Assembly (NCBI GenBank): GCA_029775875.1
Contig: JARVKD010000007.1
Coordinates: 1 to 42,408 of the forward strand
Direction of reading: 5' to 3'
DNA from: Nitrososphaeria archaeon
GTDB lineage: Archaea; Thermoproteota; Nitrososphaeria; Nitrososphaerales; JACAEJ01
DNA length: 42,408 bases
A program made the translations under genes and the position numbers. Of this stretch, positions 7,253-15,287 are shown one piece after another. Position 1 is the stretch's first letter. Each line of letters opens with the position of its first letter. A model generated the notes under the pieces. That model ran no database searches and was not told the DNA's origin. It was given only the letters and a program-made list of their open reading frames with translations.

Positions 7253-8485
7253 CTATGCTTGAACCTTGGGGTGCTCTATTTGTTTCTCTCCAACTTTTTT
7301 ATAACTTTCTTTTATTAGATAAACTCCCAAAGTACAGATTATGACCGTTGAAATTATGACTGTAAACACGATATCTTGAAAAAGTCCAGCATTACTTATT
7401 CCTGATGCTACGATTAACTGAGACAGCACTGCCGCAGCCAGACCACGAGGTACCATGATTGCCATCAAATTTCTATCTATCTCCAAGATTGGCTCTTTAA
7501 TGGTAGTGATCCAGACTGCCACGTATCGGACTAAAAAGAAGATGAGTGAGAGAGCAACACCAATTAGAATAAGGCGCAAGTCATAAAAGAAAAAGATTGC
7601 ACCCATATAGGTGAAGAAGAAAGTTCTTATGATGAATGAAATCTCTGAGTGAAATCTTTTCATGATTCTACTTGCTTCTATCGGCTGACTGATGTATAGT
7701 GTTTCTGAGATTTTGACTCCGTTGCCAAGGATAAGCCCAAAGACTAGGGCAGATATGGCTCCATTGCCACCCACTTGTTCAGACAACCCAAAAAGTAGCA
7801 GAGCTATGCAGAGAGTAAGAATGTCCTCATAAGGCTCGTCGGTAAAGCTACTTAAAACCTTTAGCCACACTATTCCACTAACAAAACCGATGACTATTCC
7901 AATTGAAAAACCTGATGCAATTCCCCTAACAATTATGTTGAATCCGTTCTCTGCAGGGCTTGTTGTAAAGAATTGTAGAAAAGCTATGGCAAAGACTATG
8001 CATATAGCATCAGTAAAAGTTGATTCAAGGCTGAGGAGGGTTGAAGCCTTGTGACTAACGTTAACTCTGTTCATAAGCGGGATTACTATGGCTGAGCTTG
8101 TGCCACCTATTATGGAGCCTAGGAGTAAGCCTTGAAGAATATCCCATCCTAGAACAAAATGGGTAAACAAGGATGTTGTAATCATGGATAACAAAAAACC
8201 TAGAAAAGCAAGCACAATGGCCCTTGGGCTCTCTTTTAGAACTAAGTAGAGATTGAGGTTAAGACCACCATCGAAGAGAATAACAGCAACGGCCAAGGCT
8301 GCAAATATGGGCGCTACACTAACGAGGGCTGATCGCTCAACCAGATTTAAGACTGGTCCAACCAAGGCACCGAGCAAAATCAGAATTAAGATATCAGGTA
8401 TTCCTGTCTTTCTGAAGAAGTAACTGCCTATAAAGCCAATTATTACTACAATACTTACAAGAATGAATACTTGTGCTACATCCAT
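7253..8485 (-). CDS. Cation/proton antiporter (CPA superfamily, NhaP-like)
   Basis: The 410-residue protein is a polytopic membrane transporter with about 12 hydrophobic segments. It has the CPA features DILILILLGALVGP near residues 30-43, LFDGGLNL near 70-77, GGTSSAIVIPL near 126-136 and LESTFTDAICIVFA near 152-165. In NhaP-type CPA1 antiporters the last block is ES..ND; here Asn is replaced by Thr (T-D), so the ion-binding pair differs and coupling cannot be predicted. It has no TrkA-N or cytoplasmic regulatory domain. It lies between mptD and mfnB on the same strand with gaps of about 58 and 41 bases, so it may be co-transcribed with cofactor genes, but no functional link is evident. Confidence 0.82.
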   Translation of the reverse strand: MDVAQVFILVSIVVIIGFIGSYFFRKTGIPDILILILLGALVGPVLNLVERSALVSVAPIFAALAVAVILFDGGLNLNLYLVLKESPRAIVLAFLGFLLSMITTSLFTHFVLGWDILQGLLLGSIIGGTSSAIVIPLMNRVNVSHKASTLLSLESTFTDAICIVFAIAFLQFFTTSPAENGFNIIVRGIASGFSIGIVIGFVSGIVWLKVLSSFTDEPYEDILTLCIALLLFGLSEQVGGNGAISALVFGLILGNGVKISETLYISQPIEASRIMKRFHSEISFIIRTFFFTYMGAIFFFYDLRLILIGVALSLIFFLVRYVAVWITTIKEPILEIDRNLMAIMVPRGLAAAVLSQLIVASGISNAGLFQDIVFTVIISTVIICTLGVYLIKESYKKVGEKQIEHPKVQA

Positions 8486-8543
8486 AGCCTTAGACTAGAG
8501 ACGAAAGGACAATTGTATTATTATGTTTTTCTAAAACATCAGT

Positions 8544-8942
8544 TCAAATTTCCTCTAACTTCTCTATATACATGAGCGTGAAATCTATCTCAGGAATGTG
8601 TCTCATTCTTACAGTTGCTTTAGCATTGCCATACCTTGTCTTTACTCTCACGTCAAGATGCCTTCCTTTTAGAGTTTCATAGTCATATGCATGGCTCTTC
8701 CCAGCTTTTATCATATCAGCATCTATCTTCGCTTTTACGCTCTCTCTATAGGGTTGTAATTTCATACTTTTGCTTATGGCTTCTTCTAAGGCTTTTATGA
8801 CATCTTTATCTTTGGATATGGGTATGCCTGTAAACTGATGATATATCGCTCCTAAAGCTATTCCCCCTTCAAATATTGCTCTTTCTCTGTCTGTAACGCT
8901 CTTATCAAAATATTTTCTAACAACTTCTTCTATGCTTTTCAT
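8544..8942 (-). CDS. mptD: Archaeal dihydroneopterin aldolase
   Basis: MptD converts dihydroneopterin to 6-hydroxymethyl-dihydropterin and glycolaldehyde in H4MPT biosynthesis. The 132-residue protein is the usual length for this small archaeal family, which is unrelated in sequence to bacterial FolB. It shows the conserved EGGIALGAIYHQFTG block near residues 25-39 and the ending RHIPEIDFTLMYIEKL near 113-128. The gene starts 13 bases downstream of the mptA stop, so both steps of early pterin formation are encoded together. The cyclic phosphodiesterase MptB and pyrophosphokinase MptE that act around it are not in the window. Confidence 0.85.
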   Translation of the reverse strand: MKSIEEVVRKYFDKSVTDRERAIFEGGIALGAIYHQFTGIPISKDKDVIKALEEAISKSMKLQPYRESVKAKIDADMIKAGKSHAYDYETLKGRHLDVRVKTRYGNAKATVRMRHIPEIDFTLMYIEKLEEI

Positions 8943-8955
8943 AATTTCTCTACAC

Positions 8956-9900
8956 TTAACTTAATTCTTTTCTTATCTCGCCCAAGCTTGCAACTCTTTC
9001 AGCTATTAGATCATGCTGGTGTATGCTCTCCATGCTCCTTACTTTGAAGACCAAACGAATGTTGTCAGGAAAGTCGGGAAACTCTTTTACAAAGTAACAC
9101 ATCATGTAGCGAACACAATCTTCAACGAACCTTGGGTTAGATGTTGCATGTATGACTAATTCAGCCTCGTCAGGTCTTTTTAGAAGTTCAAAGGTCGATG
9201 AGCTCATAGAATCTGCGATTATCTGCACTAAACGTGTAGCCTCCAACTCTATATAATCAGGTATCTCAACAATTACTGAACCATAGGCTCGTTGCATATG
9301 GGTTGCTATAGGGATTCTCTCCAAGATCTTCTTCATCTTGTCTTTTGTTAGATCAAGCTTTTCCATCTCTCCCTCTGCAATTTTTTTTACAACTTCTCTT
9401 GCGCAAGGACAAGCAGTTATTCCTGTTAAGCCTATTCCTATCATTCTTCTAGTATTGATAGAGCCGTTGGACCTTCTCTCTGCAATGGCTTTTGCTATAA
9501 TCTTGAAAGACTCATAACTTAAACTCTTTGTCTTTGGCGTTCTCTGTTTGAAGATGGCTTCTCCTCTCGCTCTTACCTCAGATCGAGTTGCATACTCGTG
9601 CTTTTCCAGCAGTTCTTTAGACATTGCAACACAGACATCTTCTAGCTTGTAAGTCTTCCCAACGTATCTGCTTAAGACACCGTTAATAACTTCATAGTTT
9701 CTTGATGAATGAATACCCTTCTGTTTAGAAGGCAAGTCTATGAAGGCATCAAAGACTGGAACTATTATCACAGGCTTATTTTTGAGCGTTACGTAACCTA
9801 TGGGCATCTTCACACTAACAACCCCGACCTTGTTAATGGATAAGGTAACTTCGGGGTATTTTTCATGCATATCAGGTAACTCTAATTCCATAGGAGACAC
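8956..9900 (-). CDS. mptA: GTP cyclohydrolase MptA (FolE2/type IV family)
   Basis: MptA is the Fe(II)-dependent cyclohydrolase that opens H4MPT synthesis by turning GTP into 7,8-dihydroneopterin 2',3'-cyclic phosphate. The 314-residue protein contains the family's Cys segment TGITACPCAREVV near residues 154-166, THMQRAYGSV near 196-205 and the C-terminal RSMESIHQHDLIAERVASL near 289-307. The start may be GTG at 9900 or ATG at 9891; a TATA-like TATATAAG about 25 bases above them points to a leaderless or nearly leaderless transcript. It leads the mptA-mptD-antiporter-mfnB run and is divergent from mtd, whose product uses the finished cofactor. Confidence 0.87.
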   Translation of the reverse strand: MSPMELELPDMHEKYPEVTLSINKVGVVSVKMPIGYVTLKNKPVIIVPVFDAFIDLPSKQKGIHSSRNYEVINGVLSRYVGKTYKLEDVCVAMSKELLEKHEYATRSEVRARGEAIFKQRTPKTKSLSYESFKIIAKAIAERRSNGSINTRRMIGIGLTGITACPCAREVVKKIAEGEMEKLDLTKDKMKKILERIPIATHMQRAYGSVIVEIPDYIELEATRLVQIIADSMSSSTFELLKRPDEAELVIHATSNPRFVEDCVRYMMCYFVKEFPDFPDNIRLVFKVRSMESIHQHDLIAERVASLGEIRKELS

Positions 9901-10044
9901 TTTCTTTAAGGAAGTTCCAACTTATATATGTATATTGCTGAGCATTGAAATCAAATATTAGTATTGATCATCTTTACGATTTTAATTGTCAATCGCCAAT
10001 ATCATTATATATTCTGCTATATAGTAGGTAGTGGAGTGAAAAAT
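9901..10044. promoter_or_regulatory. Divergent promoter region between mptA and mtd
   Basis: On the minus strand TATATAAG lies at about 9922-9929, roughly 25 bases before the mptA GTG/ATG, predicting a leaderless mRNA. On the plus strand TTATATAT at 10005-10012 predicts a start near 10035, and GGAGTGA at 10033-10039 is a good ribosome-binding site six bases before the mtd ATG at 10045. Both positions fit archaeal TATA spacing, so cofactor synthesis and cofactor use are driven from one 144-base region. Confidence 0.5.
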
Positions 10045-10887
10045 ATGGTAGTAAAAATTGGTTTTGTAAAGGTAGGCAATATAGCCTCTGCTCCTTTGCT
10101 CGAACTATTACTTGATGAGAGGGCTGAAAGAGAAGACATAGATGTTAGAGTTGTAACGAGTGGCGCAAAGATGGGAGTTGATCAAGCAGAAGAAATTAGC
10201 AAGAAAATGGTTGAAAACAAGCCAAATTTCGTGGTAACAGCGAGTCCAAATGCAGCTCTTCCTGGACCGAGTAAAATTCGAGAAGTTCTAAAAGAGGCAG
10301 GAATTCCTTTAATCGTTATTTCGGATAGCCCTGCCAAAAAAGCAACAAAGCAAATAGAGGAGATGGGTCAAGGTTACATAATTGTTGAAGCAGACTCCAT
10401 GATAGGAGCAAGAAAAGAGTTCTTAGATCCTGCAGAGATGGCTCTATTCAATGCTGATCTAATAAAAGTCCTGTCTATAACAGGAGCCTTTAACATAATA
10501 TGCACTGAAATGGACAAACTTATAGACGCTTTTAAGAAAGGCGAAACTCCTTCTCTGCCAAGGATTGTTATCGATAAAGAGAAGGCAGTAAACGCAGCAG
10601 GTTTTCAAAATCCATACGCAAGAGTAAAAGCTATGGCTGCTTATGAAGTAGCGAGAAGAGTGGCTGACTTGAGCGTTGAAGGATGCTTTATGGTAAAAGA
10701 ATGGGAACGTTATACAGCTTTGGTTGCTGCTGCCCATGAAATGATGCGCACTGCTTCAATACTTGCTGACGAAGCAAGAGAGATCGAAAAGAATAGTGAT
10801 GCTATTCTTCGCACGCCTCATCATAGCGATGGAACAGTGATGCAAAAAAGGAAACTGATTGAGAAACCAAGAAAACCTGGAGAATAA
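10045..10887 (+). CDS. mtd: F420-dependent methylene-H4MPT dehydrogenase
   Basis: Mtd reversibly oxidises methylene-H4MPT to methenyl-H4MPT with coenzyme F420. Starting at ATG 10045 the product has 280 residues, the family's normal length. It begins VVKIGFVKVGNIASAPLLELLLDERA, and contains VTSGAKMGV near residues 43-51, TASPNAALPGPSKIRE near 70-85, a Pro-Arg-Ile-Val block near 173 and AAHEMMRTASILADEAREIE near 233-252, all characteristic. The frame stays open to TTG-like codons upstream (9964), but that would add a non-family 27-residue leader and ignore the GGAGTGA site, so it was rejected. The gene links the H4MPT and F420 genes of the window: it needs both cofactors. Confidence 0.93.
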   Translation: MVVKIGFVKVGNIASAPLLELLLDERAEREDIDVRVVTSGAKMGVDQAEEISKKMVENKPNFVVTASPNAALPGPSKIREVLKEAGIPLIVISDSPAKKATKQIEEMGQGYIIVEADSMIGARKEFLDPAEMALFNADLIKVLSITGAFNIICTEMDKLIDAFKKGETPSLPRIVIDKEKAVNAAGFQNPYARVKAMAAYEVARRVADLSVEGCFMVKEWERYTALVAAAHEMMRTASILADEAREIEKNSDAILRTPHHSDGTVMQKRKLIEKPRKPGE

Positions 10888-10993
10888 CAACATTCTGGTT
10901 TAGAATCGAATCCAATCATCAGAATCAGTAGACAGGATTAGCATATTTTTAAGAAAGAACTCATTACTTAGATCATACCATAGAGGAGATTCG

Positions 10994-12577
10994 ATGAAAG
11001 TTCTTCTTGTAACAGGACAGCTGGCTAAAAATTCGGTAAGGAAATATGCTAGTGAGAGCAATGTAGAGTTTGAAGTCGAAGATTTACCTATCTCTGTAGC
11101 CTCTCTGCTAACACCAAGATACATACTTCGTGAATTAAAGGCAAGAAAGATTAAGGATTTTGATATGATAATGATCCCAGGGCTCATCTCTGGGGATATA
11201 TCTTTGATAGATGAGGTTAGCATCCCTGCTTTCAAAGGTCCCAGATACGCTGCAGATATACCCTTAGTGCTTGATATGATAGAAAAAGTCAAGCTATCAA
11301 AGACTTTACCTGCTGATGATCTTCTAAAAGAGGAGCTAAGGCGAAAGGCTATTGAAGAGATAAAGGCTGTAGAGAAGCGCAAAGAAGATTTGTTAAAGAA
11401 TCCTTGGAACATGCTCATCAAGGATTTAGCGATAGGAAAAGATTTCCCTTCAAGGATAATGGCTGAGATAGTTGATGCTCCTAGACTGACTAATGAAGAA
11501 ATAGTAAAGAAGGCAAGATACTATGCCTCATTAGGAGCTGACATAATAGACATAGGCATGATAGCTGGCGAGTCTCGACCTTATGATGCTGAAAGAGCAG
11601 TTAAAGCCGTTCGATCTGCTGTAAATTCTTTGATCAGTATAGACACTCTAGACCCTAAAGAGGCTGAAGCTGCAGTTTCAGCAGGCGCAGATTTAATCCT
11701 AAGTGTTGATGGTAGTAATGTGAAGGAGATAGCGTCCTTTGCTTCAGATGTGGCTGTGATAGTTATCCCTACAGATCATAGTAGACAGCTTTTTCCTAAA
11801 GAACCTATTGAGAGGATTAATCTCATCAGTAAGAACATAAAAAAGGCTAGGGATTTAGGGATGAAGAAAATCATTGCTGATTTGATCCTTGATCCTATCA
11901 TCTCACCAGGCTTTTTAGACTCCATAGTGGCCTTTTATGATTTCATAAGAAAAGAGCCAAATATTCCTCTTCTAATGGGTGTTGGCAATATCACAGAATT
12001 GACAGATGCCGATACAGTAGGTGTAAACGCTTTGCTTGCTGGCATCGCATCTGAGCTAGGGGCTGGCATACTTCTAACTACGGAAGTGAGCAATAAAGCG
12101 AAGGGTAGTGTCAGAGAACTATCCTTGGCTTCAAAAATGATGTTCTTAGCGAAAAAGAGATCATCAGTTCCAAAGGATATGGCTCTTGATTTGATGATCA
12201 TGAAGGATAAGAAGTCAAGGGAAGAACCTTATGATAGAAGGTTTGAAGAAGGCGTGAAGATCGTAGAATCGAAGAAAGTTAGAATGAGAAGATTGGACCC
12301 AAAAGGATCCTTTAAGATACTATTGGATAGAGATGAAAACAAGATTGTAGCATTGCACTATCCAAGCTACAAAGCTGATAAACATAGTCTGATAATAAAA
12401 GGGAAAAATGCTGAAGACATTTACAGGACGATAATAGATTTAGGGCTAGTCTCTCTTCACGATCATGCAGCCTATTTAGGAAGTGAGTTGCAGAAGGCTC
12501 AGATAGCCCTTGACACTGGTAAGAGCTACCTTCAAGACATGCCACTTTTCAGCAAAGTAAATAATGCTTTTTTATAA
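10994..12577 (+). CDS. Dihydropteroate synthase-like protein (archaeal H4MPT-associated family)
   Basis: The 527-residue protein has three parts: an N-terminal region of about 130 residues, a TIM-barrel pterin-binding domain (about 145-390) and a C-terminal region of about 140 residues. The barrel shows FPSRIMAEIVDAPRLTNEEI, GADIIDIGMIAGESRPYDAERAV near 182-204, ISIDTLDPKEAEAAVSAGAD near 215-234 and MGVGNITELTDADT near 333-346, paralleling DHPS strands. The family occurs in methanogens and H4MPT-using methylotrophs; it is a candidate for joining the pterin diphosphate to the ribofuranosyl-aminobenzene unit in place of pABA, which I infer from context. The ATG follows a GAGGAG site. DUF447 starts about 18 bases downstream. 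Confidence 0.8.
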   Translation: MKVLLVTGQLAKNSVRKYASESNVEFEVEDLPISVASLLTPRYILRELKARKIKDFDMIMIPGLISGDISLIDEVSIPAFKGPRYAADIPLVLDMIEKVKLSKTLPADDLLKEELRRKAIEEIKAVEKRKEDLLKNPWNMLIKDLAIGKDFPSRIMAEIVDAPRLTNEEIVKKARYYASLGADIIDIGMIAGESRPYDAERAVKAVRSAVNSLISIDTLDPKEAEAAVSAGADLILSVDGSNVKEIASFASDVAVIVIPTDHSRQLFPKEPIERINLISKNIKKARDLGMKKIIADLILDPIISPGFLDSIVAFYDFIRKEPNIPLLMGVGNITELTDADTVGVNALLAGIASELGAGILLTTEVSNKAKGSVRELSLASKMMFLAKKRSSVPKDMALDLMIMKDKKSREEPYDRRFEEGVKIVESKKVRMRRLDPKGSFKILLDRDENKIVALHYPSYKADKHSLIIKGKNAEDIYRTIIDLGLVSLHDHAAYLGSELQKAQIALDTGKSYLQDMPLFSKVNNAFL

Positions 12578-12595
12578 TTAAATTTGAGGAAAAAG

Positions 12596-13261
12596 TTGCG
12601 AAAAGTAAGTAGTTTATCTGAATTAGGTTTCATGAGAAATTGTATATTCGAGACAATAATTTCGACTTATAACATCAAAAATTTACCAAATGCAGCTCCT
12701 ATGGGAGTAATGACTGATGACATGCATAGATTGATCATCAAGCCTTACACTACATCCCAAACCTACAGGAATATACTTTTGCAAAAGTGCGCTGTAGTAA
12801 ACATAACCTCTGACCCTGTCATTTACTATAAGACTGCCTTTAAAGATGCCAATCATAGTGGTAAATTACCATTGGAGTGGTTCGAGAAAGCGAATCGAGT
12901 TAATGCGCCAAAGTTAAAAAATGCTGATGCATGCATAGAAGTGAAAGTTACTAAAATAGAAAATAAGAGAGATAGAGCTAAAGTTTTTTGTGATGTTGTG
13001 AATATAGTTCCTGCTAAAATTTTTCCAAAGGCTTATTGCAGAGCAACTTTCGCTTTGATAGAGAGCATAATACATGCTACGAGGATTAAGGTCTTCCTTT
13101 CTAAAGATGAAAAAAAGGTTGAAGAATTGACAAAATTAGTCAAATATTATGACGCATTAGTTGGGAGGGTAGCGCCAAGGTCCGTTTATTCAGATATAAT
13201 GAAAGAAAATCTCAAAAAAATAGAGACTTGGAAGGCTAAAAGCAAAATCGAAAAAAATTAA
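12596..13261 (+). CDS. DUF447 family protein, FMN-binding split-barrel fold
   Basis: DUF447 proteins adopt a flavin-binding split-barrel fold and recur beside H4MPT genes in archaea and methylotrophs, with no established activity that I can name. The 221-residue product contains FETIISTYNIKNLPNAAPMGVMTDD near residues 19-43, matching the family's opening (E-T-I-x-T-T-Y-N, N-A-A-P-M-G-V), then VVNITSDPVIYYKTAF near 66-81 and the central CIEVKVTKIENK. The start used is TTG 12596, six bases after GAGG; TTG 12584 and an ATG near 12632 are alternatives. The gene directly follows the DHPS-like gene and is two genes from mtd. A late redox step of H4MPT synthesis is an attractive inference only. Confidence 0.75.
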   Translation: MRKVSSLSELGFMRNCIFETIISTYNIKNLPNAAPMGVMTDDMHRLIIKPYTTSQTYRNILLQKCAVVNITSDPVIYYKTAFKDANHSGKLPLEWFEKANRVNAPKLKNADACIEVKVTKIENKRDRAKVFCDVVNIVPAKIFPKAYCRATFALIESIIHATRIKVFLSKDEKKVEELTKLVKYYDALVGRVAPRSVYSDIMKENLKKIETWKAKSKIEKN

Positions 13262-13288
13262 GATTTTATAGTTGCTTTATTATCTTGG

Positions 13289-14569
13289 ATGATGATTGAA
13301 TTGCATCTATTGATCTTTGAAGATGATCTAACTTTAAACTTTTATCCAATAACTCTTACCAGACCTGCCTTTGATTTGATGCTAGGCACAAAAACGTTAC
13401 TAGATGCTATTTTAGATGAGATAAAGCCTGAGCATTACTCTCTATTGGTATCAGAGTATTTATCGCCTATTACTTCAAGAAGGCATCCCAATGCTGATGT
13501 GAATCCTAAGCAAATAGAGGGAGATGTAGTCTTCATAAATTCTCTTCTAAGGCTAGATACTCAAGGATTGAAAAAGTTATTGATGAAGGATAGTCATTTT
13601 GTTGCTTTCTCTAATAACAATTTAGCCATAGCGAAAGTTGGTTCTAAATTGGCAAAAGAAGTTTTAGTACCTCCTAGTTCCATGGCAAAGACCTTTTCCA
13701 ATAAGTTCAAGGGATATGCCGATGAATTCAAATTGGACGATTCTTCTTTGATAAGGTATCCTTGGCATTTGATAGAATTAAACCCTGAAGCAATCATAAG
13801 TCAAACCTCAAACTTTAAAGGAGTTTCAGATATAGGAAAGAACAGCATTGTTTTAGGCTCCAATTCAAGATTAATCATAGAAGAGGGGGTTGAAGTAGAT
13901 GGACCAGTGTTCTTTGATACAAGAGATGGACCTATTCACATAGGCTCAAAGGCTAAGATCCTGCCCTTCTCAAGGATAAAAGGACCTACTCATATAGGCA
14001 AAAATTCAACCATATTATCCGCTATAGTTGAAGAAAGCACTGTAGGGGATTTTGTAAAGATTGGTGGACAAGTCGATAGAAGCATATTCGCTAATTACTC
14101 TAACAAGGCTCATGAAGGATTCATAGGTCATTCATACATTGGAGAATGGGTGAACATTGGTGCTTTGACGACTAATTCTGACCTTAAGAATACCTATGGC
14201 ACTGTCAAGATGATGATAAGAGGAGAGAGAGTAGATTCAGGAAAAATCAAAGTTGGCAGCTTTATTGCCGATAACGTCAAGACTTCCATTGGGACTTTTA
14301 TATACACTGGGAAGAAGATAGGAGTAGCCTCCCAAATTCATGGCTATGTTACTGAAGATGTTCCAAGCTTCACAATATACGCAAAGAGTTTAGGCCATAG
14401 ATTATTTGAGGTTAATCTTAATTCTGCTATAGAGAGTCAGAAAAGAATGATGGAGAGAAGGGGAATAGAACAGACAAAAGAGGATGCTGATCTGCTTAGG
14501 AAAATATTCGCAATGAGTCAAGAGGAAAGGTACAAAGCAGGAGTTGTAAAAGGAGAGTTCTCATTCTGA
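13289..14569 (+). CDS. GlmU-like sugar-phosphate nucleotidyltransferase with left-handed beta-helix
   Basis: The 426-residue protein opens HLLIFEDDLTLNFYPITLTRPAFDLMLGTKTLLD, the signature of the alternative bacterial GlmU-like family in which the nucleotidyltransferase domain carries a TRP...LG motif rather than classical LAAGxGTR. From about residue 175 to 370 there are hexapeptide-like turns (IGKNSIVLG, IHIGSKAKILPFSRI, HIGKNSTI, VGDFVKIGGQVD), indicating a left-handed beta-helix acyltransferase domain. It probably makes UDP-N-acetylglucosamine or a related nucleotide sugar from a sugar 1-phosphate; the substrate cannot be read from the sequence. It sits upstream of a phosphoesterase and phosphoglucose/phosphomannose isomerase on the same strand, consistent with sugar-phosphate metabolism. 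Confidence 0.75.
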   Translation: MMIELHLLIFEDDLTLNFYPITLTRPAFDLMLGTKTLLDAILDEIKPEHYSLLVSEYLSPITSRRHPNADVNPKQIEGDVVFINSLLRLDTQGLKKLLMKDSHFVAFSNNNLAIAKVGSKLAKEVLVPPSSMAKTFSNKFKGYADEFKLDDSSLIRYPWHLIELNPEAIISQTSNFKGVSDIGKNSIVLGSNSRLIIEEGVEVDGPVFFDTRDGPIHIGSKAKILPFSRIKGPTHIGKNSTILSAIVEESTVGDFVKIGGQVDRSIFANYSNKAHEGFIGHSYIGEWVNIGALTTNSDLKNTYGTVKMMIRGERVDSGKIKVGSFIADNVKTSIGTFIYTGKKIGVASQIHGYVTEDVPSFTIYAKSLGHRLFEVNLNSAIESQKRMMERRGIEQTKEDADLLRKIFAMSQEERYKAGVVKGEFSF

Positions 14570-14582
14570 TGGGGCAATTAAA

Positions 14583-15215
14583 ATGAAGTTATTGGCGATA
14601 ACGGATATTCATGGGAAAACTCAAGTATTGAAATGGCTTATAGAGTTAGCCAAGAATTTTGACCTTTTAATAATTGCTGGAGACGTTACTGACTGGGGGG
14701 ATGAGGAATTCTTCAGAAGTTTCTACAAATCACTTTCTGATAACAATATCACAACTCTCTTTGTGCCAGGGAATCATGACCCATGCCATGAATCGACCTT
14801 TCCTAAAATATTGAACCTTCATGGTGAATCAACGACTTTCAATGGCTTGATATTTTGTGGTATAGGTGGCTCAAACCCGACACCTTTCAACACTCCCTTT
14901 GAGCTTAGAGATGATCAAGCCATTGAATTGCTCTCTAGGTTTTCTGACAGAGTTGATGCTCTTATCTCTCATGCTTCACCTTATGGCACAAAGTGTGATA
15001 GGACATATAGAGGAAATCACATAGGCTCAAAGCCTGTCAGAAGTTTTATAGAGAAGGTAAAGCCCAAAGTTGTAATAAGTGGGCATGTCCATGAAGCAAG
15101 ATGTATTGATGTCTTAGGAGACACTTTGATAGTAAATCCGGGACCAGCCATGAACGGTTTCTATGCTATTATCTCTATGAATGGAAAACCAAGAGCTGAT
15201 TTACTACAAGTATGA
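14583..15215 (+). CDS. Calcineurin-like metallophosphoesterase (YfcE/Icc-like)
   Basis: The 210-residue protein contains every dinuclear metal-binding motif of the superfamily in order: DIHG at residues 8-11, GDVTDWGD near 33-40, GNHDPCHE near 61-68, SHASPYGTK near 130-138 and SGHVHEAR near 163-170. The core is complete with no added domain. Related archaeal proteins hydrolyse phosphodiesters or phosphomonoesters of uncertain identity. It begins 13 bases after the GlmU-like stop and is in line with the PGI/PMI gene. A role in H4MPT synthesis (for instance the cyclic phosphate step normally done by HD-domain MptB) is conceivable from its neighbourhood but has no direct support. Confidence 0.82.
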   Translation: MKLLAITDIHGKTQVLKWLIELAKNFDLLIIAGDVTDWGDEEFFRSFYKSLSDNNITTLFVPGNHDPCHESTFPKILNLHGESTTFNGLIFCGIGGSNPTPFNTPFELRDDQAIELLSRFSDRVDALISHASPYGTKCDRTYRGNHIGSKPVRSFIEKVKPKVVISGHVHEARCIDVLGDTLIVNPGPAMNGFYAIISMNGKPRADLLQV

Positions 15216-15287
15216 TATGTTAATGCTATTAATTCTAAATTCTCTGACCGTTCTGTTTATTACTCTCTTTAAGTTTTTCTCTATAAA

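Noticed and set aside
9964-10044. N-terminal extension of mtd by 27 residues
   Set aside because: It has no family similarity and would place the start before the TATA box and the GGAGTGA site. The ATG at 10045 gives the usual Mtd N-terminus.
10900-11421. Minus-strand 173-residue frame, Ser/Phe-rich
   Set aside because: It is a shadow of the DHPS-like gene; its low-complexity composition reflects antisense reading.
14583-15215. Metallophosphoesterase as the missing MptB cyclic phosphodiesterase
   Set aside because: MptB belongs to the HD-domain family, and the motifs here are calcineurin-like. The idea rests only on neighbourhood, so it is not called.
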